Assembly (NCBI RefSeq): GCF_001550375.1
Contig: NZ_LRTR01000829.1
Span: 62,001-126,000, forward strand
Direction of reading: 5' to 3'
Length of the DNA: 64,000 bases
Source of the DNA: Streptomyces europaeiscabiei
GTDB taxonomy: Bacteria; Actinomycetota; Actinomycetes; Streptomycetales; Streptomycetaceae
The first letter of the stretch is position 1. The number at the start of each line of letters is the position of its first letter. Of this stretch, positions 25,586 to 34,103 are shown one piece after another. The position numbers and the translations under genes were made by a program. The notes under the pieces are model-generated. The model ran no database searches. It was not told the DNA's origin and was given only the letters and a program-made list of their open reading frames with translations.

Positions 25586-25695
25586 TTGTTGAATTTGCAT
25601 GCTAGGGTCCTGGTCAAGGACCTCGACCCGTCCAGGCCCGACCGAGGGCATGAGCCCCCGGCCGGGGAAAACGGCCATTCTCTTACGTCGCGCGG

Positions 25696-25714
25696 TGTTG
25701 CATCAGATGCAATT
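25696..25714. promoter_or_regulatory. Palindromic operator-like site 2
   Basis: TGTTGCATC-A-GATGCAATT repeats the core of site 1; the inner 7-base arms are perfect. Two such sites upstream of the integrase gene fit cooperative repressor binding or a pair of recombinase sites. Confidence 0.6.
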
Positions 25715-26384
25715 CATCCCGCTCCTCGAGGCTGAGGGCGCCGGGCGCGTGGCCGCAGCGGCGGAAGAGAACGCTTCATCGGGTGGCTTCATGGGTGGAG
25801 CTGGGGTGCGCGATGACGTTGGCGGCGTCTTGAGCACGCGCGGCAAGTGGACGCGTAGGTCCTCGACTTCGACCTCGCGGCCGCAGTCGCGGAGTGTGCG
25901 GGCAAGGATTTCGATGAGGCCCGCTGGCCCTTTTCCGGACTATGGAAACGATCAAGGTTGAGGCTCCTTCGACAAGAGAGCGGTCCCGTCTGACGGCGGG
26001 ACCGCTCGGTGGTGTTGGATTCGAGAACCGTCACACCCCGCTCGGCAGATTGGTTTTGTACGTGGGAGCTGACACCACTTGTTGCTCAGAGCGGGGAACG
26101 CCCGGTTTCGCCGGAGGACGATGTCTCTGAGTTCTGGCAACGCCCGGGGGTTTGCGGTGGGAGCATGCACGTGCTGTGCGGGATGAGGCTGCGATGGCAC
26201 CACCGAAGTCCAGGGTCGACTTGTACGCGCGCGTTCATTCCGCAGGCCCACAGGCCGGGGCCGAGGCGGAGGTGGACTTCGGTCCGTCCGCGCCACGCGG
26301 CCCGCTTCCAGGAAGCCGTCCACGGTCTTGAACCATCGCTGCCGCGCCCGCAGGTGGCGTTGAGGGATGTGCTGGTATCGGGGC
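25715..26384. other. Gene-free region with one terminator-like hairpin
   Basis: No convincing gene is visible. The clearest structure is a hairpin at 25980-26005 with 9-bp perfect arms (GCGGTCCCG / CGGGACCGC) and an 8-base loop, possibly a terminator. The end of the recombinase module probably falls in this region. Confidence 0.5.
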
Positions 26385-27389
26385 ATGGACAACAAGCGGC
26401 GCGTGCTGATCGTCGCCTACGACGGTGCGCAGATTCTCGACATCGCCTGTCCCAGTGGCGCGTTAGACATCGCCAACCGGTACGGTGCCGAGCCGCCGTA
26501 CTCCATCGAGCTGGGGACCCTGGGCCGTCGGGTCGCCCGTAGTTCGGCGGGGATTCTGATGGGAGCGGGGCAGGGGCTGGAGACGGTCGCGGGGCATCTG
26601 GACACCCTGTTCGTGGTGGGCGGCATCGGCTGTGAGGACGCGGCGTCGGACGAGCGCCTACTGGGCCAGGTGCGCCGACTGGCCGGTTTCAGTCGACGGG
26701 TGGCCTCTGTCTGTACCGGTGCCTTTGTGCTCGCCGCCGCCGGGCTGCTGGACCACCGGCGGGTGACAACCCATTGGGGATGGGGGGAACGACTTGCCGA
26801 GCGTCACCCCGCCGTGGCCGTGGACGTCGCTCCTCTCTACATACGCGACGGCCACGTCTACACCTCGGCCGGGGTCACCAGCGCACTCGACCTGACCCTG
26901 GCGCTGATCGAGGACGACCACGGGCCGACGCTGGCTCGTGCCGTCGCCCGGGAACTCGTCACCCACCTGCACCGGCCGGCCGATCAGTCGCAGATCTCCA
27001 TGTTCCTGGCCGCTCCTCCGCCGGAGGACCGGCTGGTGCGGGACCTGGTGGGCCATATCGCCGGTCATCTGGCCGAGGACCTCACACCCGCCACCCTGGC
27101 AGCGCGGGCGGGAGTCAGCCCCCGGCACCTGACACGCCTGTTCACCGCGCACCTCGGTACGACTCCGGCACGGGCCGTGCGCGTGGCGCGCACCGAAGCA
27201 GCGGCACATCTGGTGCGGTCCAGCGGACTGTCCATGGCGGCGATCGCCCGTCGCTGCGGTTTCGGGTCGGCGGAGACGCTGCGGCAGGCGTTCCTGGACC
27301 ACTATGGGAACACGGGGGACAGGATTCGCAGGATGCCGGACATGCCGGCTGCGCGCGTCGCGCCGGGGCAGAAGACTCCCGGGCCATGA
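26385..27389 (+). CDS. GlxA-type AraC-family regulator with DJ-1 domain
   Basis: This encodes a 334-residue transcription regulator. Residues about 5-190 form a DJ-1/PfpI-like domain (VLIVAYDGAQILDIACPSGA, then VVGGIGCEDAASDERLL and the nucleophile-elbow-like SVCTGAFVLAAAGLLD with a Cys). A C-terminal AraC double helix-turn-helix (about 220-320) has LTPATLAARAGVSPRHLTRL and SMAAIARRCGFGSAETLRQA. GlxA-type proteins commonly activate a neighbouring operon in response to an unknown metabolite. The ATG at 26385 is preferred; the 6-residue extension to 26367 lacks support. Its stop overlaps the next start (ATGA), so it is translationally coupled to a secreted DJ-1 protein. Confidence 0.9.
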   Translation: MDNKRRVLIVAYDGAQILDIACPSGALDIANRYGAEPPYSIELGTLGRRVARSSAGILMGAGQGLETVAGHLDTLFVVGGIGCEDAASDERLLGQVRRLAGFSRRVASVCTGAFVLAAAGLLDHRRVTTHWGWGERLAERHPAVAVDVAPLYIRDGHVYTSAGVTSALDLTLALIEDDHGPTLARAVARELVTHLHRPADQSQISMFLAAPPPEDRLVRDLVGHIAGHLAEDLTPATLAARAGVSPRHLTRLFTAHLGTTPARAVRVARTEAAAHLVRSSGLSMAAIARRCGFGSAETLRQAFLDHYGNTGDRIRRMPDMPAARVAPGQKTPGP

Positions 27390-28147
27390 GGCATTCGACG
27401 ACACGCAGAAACGTACTCCGGGGGACTGTGGCCACGGCCGCCCTGGCCGCCACGGCTGCGGCCCCGACGGGGGCACACGCCGTTCCGCGGGGCGGCGCGG
27501 GGCCGAACATCGGGATCCTGCTGTACGACGGCTACAGCCTGCTGGACCCGACCGGTCCGGCCGAGGTGCTGTCCCGGCTGCCGGACGCGACCGTGACGAT
27601 GATCGCCGAGAAGCGCGGCGCGGTCCGCACGGATACAGCGGACGTGGCCGTGGTCGCTGAGCAGTCCATCGACGATGTGGACCGTCTCGACGTCCTCCTC
27701 GTGCCTGGCGCGGGCAACCGCGGCACCGTCGCGGCGATGAACAACGAGGCGCTCCTGCGCTGGATCCGCCAGATCCACCGGCACAGCCAATGGACGACCT
27801 CCGTGTGCACCGGCAGCATCATCCTCGCCGCGGCCGGGCTGCTGGACGGAAGGCGGGCGACGACCTACTGGGCTTCCGCCGAGTACCTCCAGTCCACGTT
27901 CGACGTGACCTACCTGCCGCAGCGCTACGTACGCTCAGAGAAGATCATCACTGCGGCCGGGGTGTCGGCGGGAGTGGACATGGCCCTGTATCTCGCTTCC
28001 CTCATCACAGACGACGACACGGCCAAGGCGATCCAACTCGCCGTCGAATACGACCCCCACCCCCCTTTCGACTCCGGCAACGCCGCAGAGGCCAGTCCCC
28101 GACTGAAGGAAAAGGCACTGCAGTTGCTCGCCGCCTCGCAGGTGTAG
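27386..28147 (+). CDS. Tat-exported DJ-1/PfpI-family protein
   Basis: This encodes a 253-residue protein. The N-terminus has a twin-arginine signal (TTRRNVLRG followed by a hydrophobic Ala-rich stretch to about residue 32, AHA cleavage). The mature DJ-1/PfpI domain begins IGILLYDGYSLLDPTGPAEV and holds the conserved Cys in SVCTGSIILAAAGLLDGRRA. The C-terminal TYLPQRYVRSEKIITAAGVS matches isonitrile-hydratase-like members of the family. Export by Tat implies folding in the cytoplasm, and that the substrate or stress signal is outside the cell. It overlaps the GlxA gene by 4 bp. The two proteins share the same DJ-1 fold, which suggests that regulator and enzyme may sense and act on related molecules. 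The enzymatic reaction is not certain. Confidence 0.85.
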   Translation: MRHSTTRRNVLRGTVATAALAATAAAPTGAHAVPRGGAGPNIGILLYDGYSLLDPTGPAEVLSRLPDATVTMIAEKRGAVRTDTADVAVVAEQSIDDVDRLDVLLVPGAGNRGTVAAMNNEALLRWIRQIHRHSQWTTSVCTGSIILAAAGLLDGRRATTYWASAEYLQSTFDVTYLPQRYVRSEKIITAAGVSAGVDMALYLASLITDDDTAKAIQLAVEYDPHPPFDSGNAAEASPRLKEKALQLLAASQV

Positions 28148-28313
28148 CCGAAGCGCGAGCCGTTGAGCGGACAGGCACCGCCCGCCTCACCGCCCCCAGG
28201 CCCAGGGCCTGGATCGGTTACGGCTCCGGTGTTGTCACTTCTCATCGACATTTCCGATCCGAGTGATCGCTAAGTGCTGCCGGAAACCGTCGACAAGTGT
28301 TGTCAGCTCCAAC

Positions 28314-28403
28314 CTACGAAACCAGACGCTCATGCTTCGGCAACAGCGGCTCGATCACCGCCCACAACTCGTCACTGACCTCCCACGGCTTCCGCCGCGC
28401 CAT
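28314..28403 (-). pseudogene. IS5-family transposase, 30-codon N-terminal relic
   Basis: The minus-strand stretch MARRKPWEVSDELWAVIEPL followed by LPKHERLVS is the typical N-terminus of an IS5-group transposase. The match stops at about 28314, and the rest of the element is absent. The surrounding region 28148-28544 holds no other gene that I can support. Confidence 0.75.
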
Positions 28404-28544
28404 GGTCATGCTCATCGACTGGTGCTGCCGGTTTCGGCCGTGCTCTGCCACTGTGCGGCAGCCATGGCAGGCCGCCCAGGACCGGCTGAGACTGGGACTG
28501 GCAGGGCCACCCGGACGGGGCGACACCTGCCTACCCTGGAACGC

Positions 28545-29414
28545 ATGACAGCCACCGGTGACCCGGGCCCCCTGGCCACATATCTACGCGCCCGCAGGGA
28601 ACTCGTCCTACCCGCCGCGGCGGGTATCCCCGACACCGGCAACCGGCGGGTGGCGGGCCTGCGCCGAGAAGAAGTCGCGTTCCTCGCCGGCGTCAGCTCC
28701 GACTACTATGTGCGCCTGGAACAAGGCCGCGACCGGCACCCCTCGGAACAGGTCCTGGTCAGCATCGCGGGCGCACTGCAACTGGACGAGGAAGCCACCG
28801 CCTACCTCCTCCAGCTCGCCGCCTCCCCCAGCACCCGCCGCAGACGCCCTCGCCCCGAGAAGGCCGGTGACGGCATCCGCACCCTGATCAACACGTGGCC
28901 GCTGACCCCGGCGTACGTCCACGGCACCTACATGGACGTACTCGCCGCCAACGCCCTGGCCATCGCCCTTTCTACCTTCAACGCTCCTGGCCACAACAGC
29001 ATCCTCGCCGCCTTCCTGGAACCGGAACTGCGCGCCCTGCACGCTGACTGGGACGAGATGACCGCCCGCATCGTGCCCTACCTCCGGTCTGTCGCCGGAC
29101 CGGACATCGACGATCCGCGCCTCGTCGAGATCGTGGGCGAACTCTCCGTACGCGGCGACCGCTTCCGCAAGCTCTGGGCACGCCAAGACGTCAAACACAA
29201 GGCCACCGGCACCAGCCGACTACTACACCCACAGGTCGGCACCCTGGACCTGCACTACGAGAAGCTGCTGATCCCCGGTACCCGAGGACAGACCCTCGTC
29301 ACCTATCACGCCCGCCCCGGCAGCGATGCCGAAGACCGCCTGCGCCTGCTCGCCTCCCTGGACGGTTCCACCCGCACGCCCGCAGACACCGTTCCTACCA
29401 CCGCGGACGGCTGA
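28545..29414 (+). CDS. XRE-family regulator with MmyB-like domain
   Basis: This encodes a 289-residue regulator. The N-terminal helix-turn-helix (about residues 12-80) contains RVAGLRREEVAFLAGVSSDY followed by YVRLEQGRDRHPS, the strongly conserved motif of the MmyB-like group. The C-terminal domain (about 105-270, TLINTWPLTPAYVHGTYMDV, later LHYEKLLIPGTRGQTLVTYH) is the MmyB-like ligand-binding part, thought to bind fatty-acid-like or other hydrophobic molecules. The ATG at 28545 gives the normal family length. It stands alone; the neighbours are IS and gene relics, so its usual divergent target (often an oxidoreductase) is not present here. Confidence 0.88.
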   Translation: MTATGDPGPLATYLRARRELVLPAAAGIPDTGNRRVAGLRREEVAFLAGVSSDYYVRLEQGRDRHPSEQVLVSIAGALQLDEEATAYLLQLAASPSTRRRRPRPEKAGDGIRTLINTWPLTPAYVHGTYMDVLAANALAIALSTFNAPGHNSILAAFLEPELRALHADWDEMTARIVPYLRSVAGPDIDDPRLVEIVGELSVRGDRFRKLWARQDVKHKATGTSRLLHPQVGTLDLHYEKLLIPGTRGQTLVTYHARPGSDAEDRLRLLASLDGSTRTPADTVPTTADG

Positions 29415-29530
29415 CAGGCGTCGTGGGCCAGCCGGTACATGACCTGCCGCACCGTGACCATGAGCGGCGCGTACGCCAGCACGATCTGCCTCGCCCGGTC
29501 CACCGCCCGCTGGGGCGCGGCAATCATCAT

Positions 29531-29930
29531 TCATCGTGCCGGGATGGTTACCGTAGAGGGGTGCGCTTCGTCGTGGCAGACTTCAATGTTCGTCTTGTGC
29601 AGTGCTGTTGCGCTCTCGACGGGTTCACCGCCGCCGAGGTTGCGGGCGAAGCGGGGAAAGGCGCCGGCGGAGACCTGCACGCGGAGTCGGTGTCCCTTCT
29701 TGAAGCGGTATGCGGTCGGTGAGAGCCGAACCGTCGCGCAGGTGGTGTCGTCGCCGACGTCGAGGTGAACGAGGTCGTCGCACACGTTGAGCGACTTGCC
29801 GTTCGGATCGACGTCGCACAGTCGCACGAAGACATCGACGCTGGGACGGTCCGCGCGCACCCAGATGTCTGCGGTGACCTCGCCGATCACCTCAAGGTCG
29901 TCGGTGAGCGGTGCGCCGGTGAAGGTGAGT
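29531..29930 (-). pseudogene. CocE/NonD hydrolase C-terminal remnant
   Basis: The segment reads as the C-terminal jelly-roll of X-Pro dipeptidyl-peptidase/CocE-type hydrolases: LTDDLEVIGEVTADIWVRAD, VFVRLCDVDPNGKSLNVCDD and AYRFKKGHRLRVQVSAGAFP, RFARNLGG. The N-terminal alpha/beta hydrolase part is missing. The fragment happens to continue in frame from the upstream LysR relic, forming an artificial long frame of 452 codons. Confidence 0.8.
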
Positions 29931-29948
29931 AGGTGTTTTTGATCCTCT

Positions 29949-30799
29949 CTACGACGGGGCCGCATGCTCTGACCGGTTGCTTTGACCAGGCCGGGTTTCT
30001 GCCCAGGCGGCGGCGATAAGGGGGCGATGCAGGTCGGCCCGTCGGATGCAGATCCCGATGGCGAGTTGGCCGGGGCCGGAGGGGGTGGGCAGCTGTCGAA
30101 GTCTGGTGCGGACGCCGCTGTGCTGCAGCACGAGGTCGGGGATGATTCCTGTGCCGTAGCCGAGGGCCACCAGGGTGAGCAGGGCTTCGTGACCGTCGGC
30201 CTCGGCGGCGATGTGCGGTGGATACCCAGGCTTCGAAACCAATGGTCGGCTGCGGTGCGGACAAGTCCTTGACGGGGCAGGACGAAGGGCTTGTTGAGGT
30301 CAGGTGCCTGCTCGGCGGTCAGGGCCGCGGCCTGGATGAGGACGAGCGGGGTGTGTGTGATCTGCCGAGTGAGCAGGGTCGCGGGGATGCGGTCGGGGAG
30401 GGCTGCGACGGCGAGGTCAGTCTCGCCTTGGTCGAGAAGGGCGAGGGCAGAGGCGGCGTCCCCGGTGCGTAAGGAGATGCGTACGCGCGGGTGCGTGGTG
30501 CGGAGCGGAGTGAGCAGGTCGGGCAACAGGCTTTCGCAAGCCGTGACGGAGGCGAACACCCGCAGGTGCCCGCTGAGGTCGTCGACTGTGTCTCCGTTGT
30601 GGTAGCAGGCCCATAGGTCCAGGGCTTCTGTTGCGTAACGGCGGAAGGAGCGGCCGTGGTGGGTCAGGGATACTCCGTGCGGGCCGCGTTCCAGAAGTCT
30701 GTGTCCGGTAGCGGCCTCGAGCCGCTGCACGGTCCGGGACAGCGTGGCGGGGCTGATGTGGCAGTCCGCGGCGGTGCGGGTGAAGCTGAGTGTCGGCAT
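29949..30799 (-). pseudogene. IlvY-like LysR regulator, frameshifted and truncated
   Basis: The N-terminal helix-turn-helix (SFTRTAADCHISPATLSRTV, QRLEAATGHRLLERG) and the effector domain (HLRVFASVTACESLLPDLLT, then VRISLRTGDAASALALLDQG) resemble IlvY-type LysR proteins. Near 30222 a one-base loss shifts the frame; the correct continuation, PHIAAEADGHEALLTLVALG and YGTGIIPDLVLQHSGVR, is in another frame down to 29949. The first about 15 codons of the usual N-terminus are also missing, so the gene is broken at the 5' end, in the middle and, at the CocE junction, at the 3' end. Confidence 0.82.
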
Positions 30800-30965
30800 A
30801 CGGCTAAGAGTGCAGAGGCGCGTATGCCAAATCTGCAGAGGCCCGCGACCGAAGCGCCATGACGGCGGCGAGCCCGCTGACCCCACCACTGCTCACAGGG
30901 AGTAATCGGCAGAGGCGAGCCGACGCCCGGATCGCGGCCAGATCAGGGCACTAAGATTCTGGTGC

Positions 30966-31592
30966 TTACGGGGGTAGTACGGGTTTTCGGCGGTGGGAAT
31001 GGGTTGGCTTCGGCGCGCCGTGCGCCGTTGTCACCGCGCTGCTTACCGCGTCGGCCAGGTGCTGCCGCACCGCGTCGGGCGTCCAGCCGCGGTCGATCGT
31101 CAGTTGTTCCCACACGGGGATCGAGGTCATCGCCCAGGCCAGGTCGGCGGCGGTGGCTGGGTCGAGGCCGGACCGCAGCCGGCTGGCGGTCGCCAGGCGT
31201 TGTGTGGCGTGCAAGAAGCCCGCGCGTAGTTCGCCCATGCGGTCGTTCCAGGCGGTCATGGCGTCCGGGTCCTCGTGCCGGGAGGCTAGTAGCGCCGAGG
31301 CCACCGGGTGGATCTTCGCGGCGTAGCGCAGCCAGGCGATAACGAACGCTTCCAGAGCCTCGGCCGGGTCGTCGTGAGCGAGAGCCTGCTCGCATCGGCG
31401 CCGGATGTCTTCTTGATCGTCCATGTGCCGAACAACGGCTACGAAAAGGCTGGCCCGGGAGCTGAAATGCAGGTAGACCGCTTGGCGGGAGATCCCGGCC
31501 GCGCGGGCCACATCAGCCATGGCGATCCGGGCCCCTCGCTGCGCCATGAGCCGTCGGGTGGCCTCGATGATGCGGAACGGTGTGCTTGACAC
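30966..31592 (-). CDS. TetR-family repressor
   Basis: This encodes a 208-residue regulator. The N-terminal helix-turn-helix (about residues 5-50) reads IIEATRRLMAQRGARIAMAD and VARAAGISRQAVYLHFSSRA. A C-terminal helical ligand-binding domain of normal length follows, including ALEAFVIAWLRYAAKIHPVA. The start is GTG at 31592. The gene is divergent from a SnoaL-like gene at 31649, with a palindrome (31611-31628) between them, so the usual arrangement of a repressor controlling itself and its neighbour is likely. The C-terminus is basic (THSHRRKPVLPP). A similar regulator-SnoaL pairing occurs at 46.4-47.5 kb with a PadR protein. Confidence 0.9.
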   Translation of the reverse strand: MSSTPFRIIEATRRLMAQRGARIAMADVARAAGISRQAVYLHFSSRASLFVAVVRHMDDQEDIRRRCEQALAHDDPAEALEAFVIAWLRYAAKIHPVASALLASRHEDPDAMTAWNDRMGELRAGFLHATQRLATASRLRSGLDPATAADLAWAMTSIPVWEQLTIDRGWTPDAVRQHLADAVSSAVTTAHGAPKPTHSHRRKPVLPP

Positions 31593-31610
31593 CTGTAAAG
31601 CGTACCGTTA

Positions 31611-31628
31611 GCTTGACGCGTGTCAAGC
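31611..31628. promoter_or_regulatory. TetR-type operator
   Basis: GCTTGAC-GCGT-GTCAAGC is an 18-bp palindrome with perfect 7-bp arms between the divergent TetR and SnoaL genes. A related half-site (GCTTGACA) occurs at about 31584-31591 overlapping the TetR start. It is the likely binding site of the adjacent TetR protein. Confidence 0.75.
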
Positions 31629-31648
31629 AAGTCTGGCTTGGAGGAACC

Positions 31649-32056
31649 ATGAACACCACCCATCCGGCGGCCCTGGCCGCTCGCGCCGCTATGGACGCGG
31701 TAACCGCGGGTGACCGTGCAGCCTGGTCGGCCTGCTACGCCGACGACGCGGTGCTCCATGACCCGGTCGGCGGCTCGCCCCTGGACCCGCAAGGCTCCGG
31801 CCTGCGTGGCCGGGATGCGCTCGACGGCTTCTGGCAGGTGGCTATCGCTCCGAACCGGGTGCGTTTCGATATCGCAGCGGTGCACGCCGCGGGGGCCGAG
31901 GCCGCCGTCGTCGCCACCGTCACCGTCACCTTCGCCGACGGCGCTGTCGCGGACTACGACGGCGTCTTCGTCTACACGATCGGCGACGACCGGCGGATCG
32001 TCTCGATGCGCGGGTACTGGGACGTGCGGCGGATGCTGTCGGCGCTCGGCGCTTGA
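31649..32056 (+). CDS. SnoaL-like/ketosteroid-isomerase-fold protein
   Basis: This encodes a 135-residue cytosolic protein of the NTF2 fold. An N-terminal helix (ALAARAAMDAVTAGDRAAWS) leads to CYADDAVLHDPVGGSPLDPQ, GLRGRDALDGFW and a sheet ending in DYDGVFVYTIGDDRRIVSMR, GYWDVRRML, the usual pattern of SnoaL-like and steroid delta-isomerase-like proteins. The ATG at 31649 follows a good GGAGG site; the frame extends to 31580 without support. The catalytic function is unknown. Divergent transcription from a TetR gene and the palindrome at 31611-31628 suggest that a small hydrophobic ligand, sensed by TetR, is the enzyme's substrate. Confidence 0.82.
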   Translation: MNTTHPAALAARAAMDAVTAGDRAAWSACYADDAVLHDPVGGSPLDPQGSGLRGRDALDGFWQVAIAPNRVRFDIAAVHAAGAEAAVVATVTVTFADGAVADYDGVFVYTIGDDRRIVSMRGYWDVRRMLSALGA

Positions 32057-32129
32057 CTTCACCAGGCCGCCCCAGTCCTCGGCCGGCGAAGCATGCCCGT
32101 TACCCCCCCCGGTGCCCGCTGTTCGTCCG

Positions 32130-32323
32130 AGCCGCGCGCGGCCACGAACCGGGATCCACCTCGATGGGAAGCCCGACGGGCGATCCCGCAATGACGAAGT
32201 CGAACGGGTCGACGGCCTCGACGCCACCATCTACGAAGATCCCGCGGTCCCGGGGCCCGCGGCTGGGTGACGCTGCGCGATCCCGAGGGCAATGAGTTCT
32301 CATCGAACGGCGGGTCTGTGTAG
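32130..32323 (+). pseudogene. VOC-family (glyoxalase-like) 3' relic
   Basis: The reading GIHLDGKPDGRSRNDEVERV and LDATIYEDP, then after a frame change near 32260 GWVTLRDPEGNEF, is the usual ending of small vicinal-oxygen-chelate proteins (HLD... EVERL..GA..... W..L.DPEGNEF). The 5' half is missing and the last codons run into the IS256-family element, which gave it a new stop at about 32321. Confidence 0.6.
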
Positions 32324-32350
32324 CGAACGGTGGAACTCAGTCGATTTAGT

Positions 32351-33640
32351 TCAGCGGCGTCCGGCGGTGAGCCGGCCGTCGAAGGTGATGTCGAAGGCTT
32401 GGAGCGCGGCCTTCCAGCGCATGGTCCAGCGTTTGCGTCCGGTGCCGGTCGGGTCCAGGCTCATGACGGCCAGGTAGACGCACTTGAGGGCGGCCTGGTC
32501 GGTTGGAAAGTGTCCCCGGGCCCGGACGGCCTTGCGGATCCGCGCGTTGATGCTCTCGATCGCGTTGGTGGTGCAGACGATCTTGCGGATCTCGACGTCG
32601 AACTGGAGGAAGGGCACGAACTCGGCCCAGGCGTTCTCCCAGAGCCGGACGATCGCCGGATACTTCCCGCCCCAGGCGTCGGTGAACTCCACGAACCGCT
32701 CCAGCGCGGCCTCCTCGGTCGGCGCGGTGTAGACGGGCCTGAGCGCCTTCGCGATCTTCTCCCAGTCCTGGCGCGCCGCGTAACGGAAGCTGTTCCTCAG
32801 CAGGTGAACGACACAGGTCTGGACGATCGTCGCAGGCCAGACCGTATTCACGGCGTCCGGGAGGCCGGTCAGACCGTCGCAGACCAACATCAGGACATCG
32901 GCCGCGCCGCGGTTCTTGACCTCGGTCAGGACCTGGAGCCAGTACTTCGCGCCCTCCCCGCCGTCGCCGATCCACAGGCCCAGGATGTCCCGGTGCCCCT
33001 CGGCAGTGACCGCCACCGCCATATAGACAGGCCGGTTGGCGACCTGCCCGTCCCTGACCTTCACGTTCACGCAGTCGATGAAGACGACCGGGTAGACGCT
33101 GTCCAGCGGACGGTTCTGCCATTCCGTCATGCCGGCCATCACGCTGTCGGTGATCGTGGAGATCGTGGACTTGGAGATCTCCGCGCCGTACACCTCGGCG
33201 AGATGCGCGGAGATCTCCCCGTGCGTCAGCCCCTTCGCCGACAACGACAGGACCATCTCATCCACCCCGCCCAGACGCCGCTGACGCTTCTTGACCAGCT
33301 GCGGCTCGAACGACCCCGCCCGGTCCCGCGGCACCGCGATCTCGACCGGCCCCGACTCGGTGATCACCGTCTTGGACCGGTGCCCGTTGCGGTAGTTCTC
33401 CCTGCCGCCCTCGGCCCGCTCACCGGGCTCGTGCCCCAGATGATCCGTGAGCTCGCCCTCCAGCGCCGACTCCAGCACCCGCTTCGTCAGCTGCTGCAGC
33501 AGGCCGCCCTCCCCGGTGAGCTTCACCCCACCGGCCTGAGCCCGGGCAACCAACTCGGCGACCAGCCCGTCATCCACGGCACTCGTCGCACCCACAGCGG
33601 CCTTCCCGGCCTCGGTGTCACTCGTCACGTCAGTCATCAA
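32351..33640 (-). CDS. IS256-family (mutator) transposase, intact
   Basis: This encodes a 429-residue mutator-type transposase with an open frame. The catalytic residues are Asp in VVFIDCVNVKVRDG, Asp in MLVCDGLTGLPDAVNTV and Glu in TTNAIESINARIRKAVRARG, with the conserved zinc-binding-like TCVVHLLRNSFRYA between. The N-terminus is normal (GGLLQQLTKRVLESALEGEL, TDHLGHEPGE). The element probably spans about 32317-33670. Its neighbours on both sides are truncated genes (a VOC relic and a Cap4-like nuclease start), so deletions have occurred next to it. It is a separate subgroup from the IS256 copy at 53.5 kb. Confidence 0.92.
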   Translation of the reverse strand: MMTDVTSDTEAGKAAVGATSAVDDGLVAELVARAQAGGVKLTGEGGLLQQLTKRVLESALEGELTDHLGHEPGERAEGGRENYRNGHRSKTVITESGPVEIAVPRDRAGSFEPQLVKKRQRRLGGVDEMVLSLSAKGLTHGEISAHLAEVYGAEISKSTISTITDSVMAGMTEWQNRPLDSVYPVVFIDCVNVKVRDGQVANRPVYMAVAVTAEGHRDILGLWIGDGGEGAKYWLQVLTEVKNRGAADVLMLVCDGLTGLPDAVNTVWPATIVQTCVVHLLRNSFRYAARQDWEKIAKALRPVYTAPTEEAALERFVEFTDAWGGKYPAIVRLWENAWAEFVPFLQFDVEIRKIVCTTNAIESINARIRKAVRARGHFPTDQAALKCVYLAVMSLDPTGTGRKRWTMRWKAALQAFDITFDGRLTAGRR

Positions 33641-33679
33641 CTGTCGCTTCCAGCTCGGGAGTTACACCGCTCACCGTGC

Positions 33680-33879
33680 AGACCCGCTTCCTCAATGGTC
33701 TTCACCTGACGGTATGCGGGCGCGTCACCGTCCCTACAGACGATGTCTTCCAGGTCCTCCCAAGAGACCTGAGTCCACAGGCCCTCGTGCATGTCGAGGC
33801 AGTCCAGAAGCGTCACCGCGTCTTGGTAGGCGAAGCCGCGCCGACTTCGGCGTCCGCCGTCAGCCGGCGCTGCAGACAT
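33680..33879 (-). pseudogene. Cap4/DUF4297-like dsDNA nuclease, N-terminal remnant
   Basis: About 65 codons read as the beginning of a dsDNA nuclease domain of the DUF4297/Cap4 group: GGRRSRRGFAYQDAVTLLDC, then SWEDLEDIVCRDGDAPAYRQ and VKT. The R-x-G-x-x-Y-Q start, the E-D-I step and the final Q-V-K motif are the known restriction-endonuclease-like catalytic landmarks. The gene is cut off immediately afterwards at the IS256-family element, so the effector and sensor parts are lost. Full-length relatives act in CBASS and other anti-phage systems. Confidence 0.65.
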
Positions 33880-34103
33880 CGGCGCCCCGATACGTCAGGC
33901 GCCCGTAAGGCGACACAGAACTGACTGACGACCCTGTGGCTCGCACCCACACCCCTAGATCATCCAAGGCGGCCAAGTGCACCACCCAGTAACAGAGTGT
34001 GGCAATACGCATGACGATCAGCGACAAAGTTACCCGTCTCACCGCCCTTGACGGTCGTTACCTCCGAGCGGTTCAGGAGGCACGGACCAGCCGTTCCCTT
34101 CAA

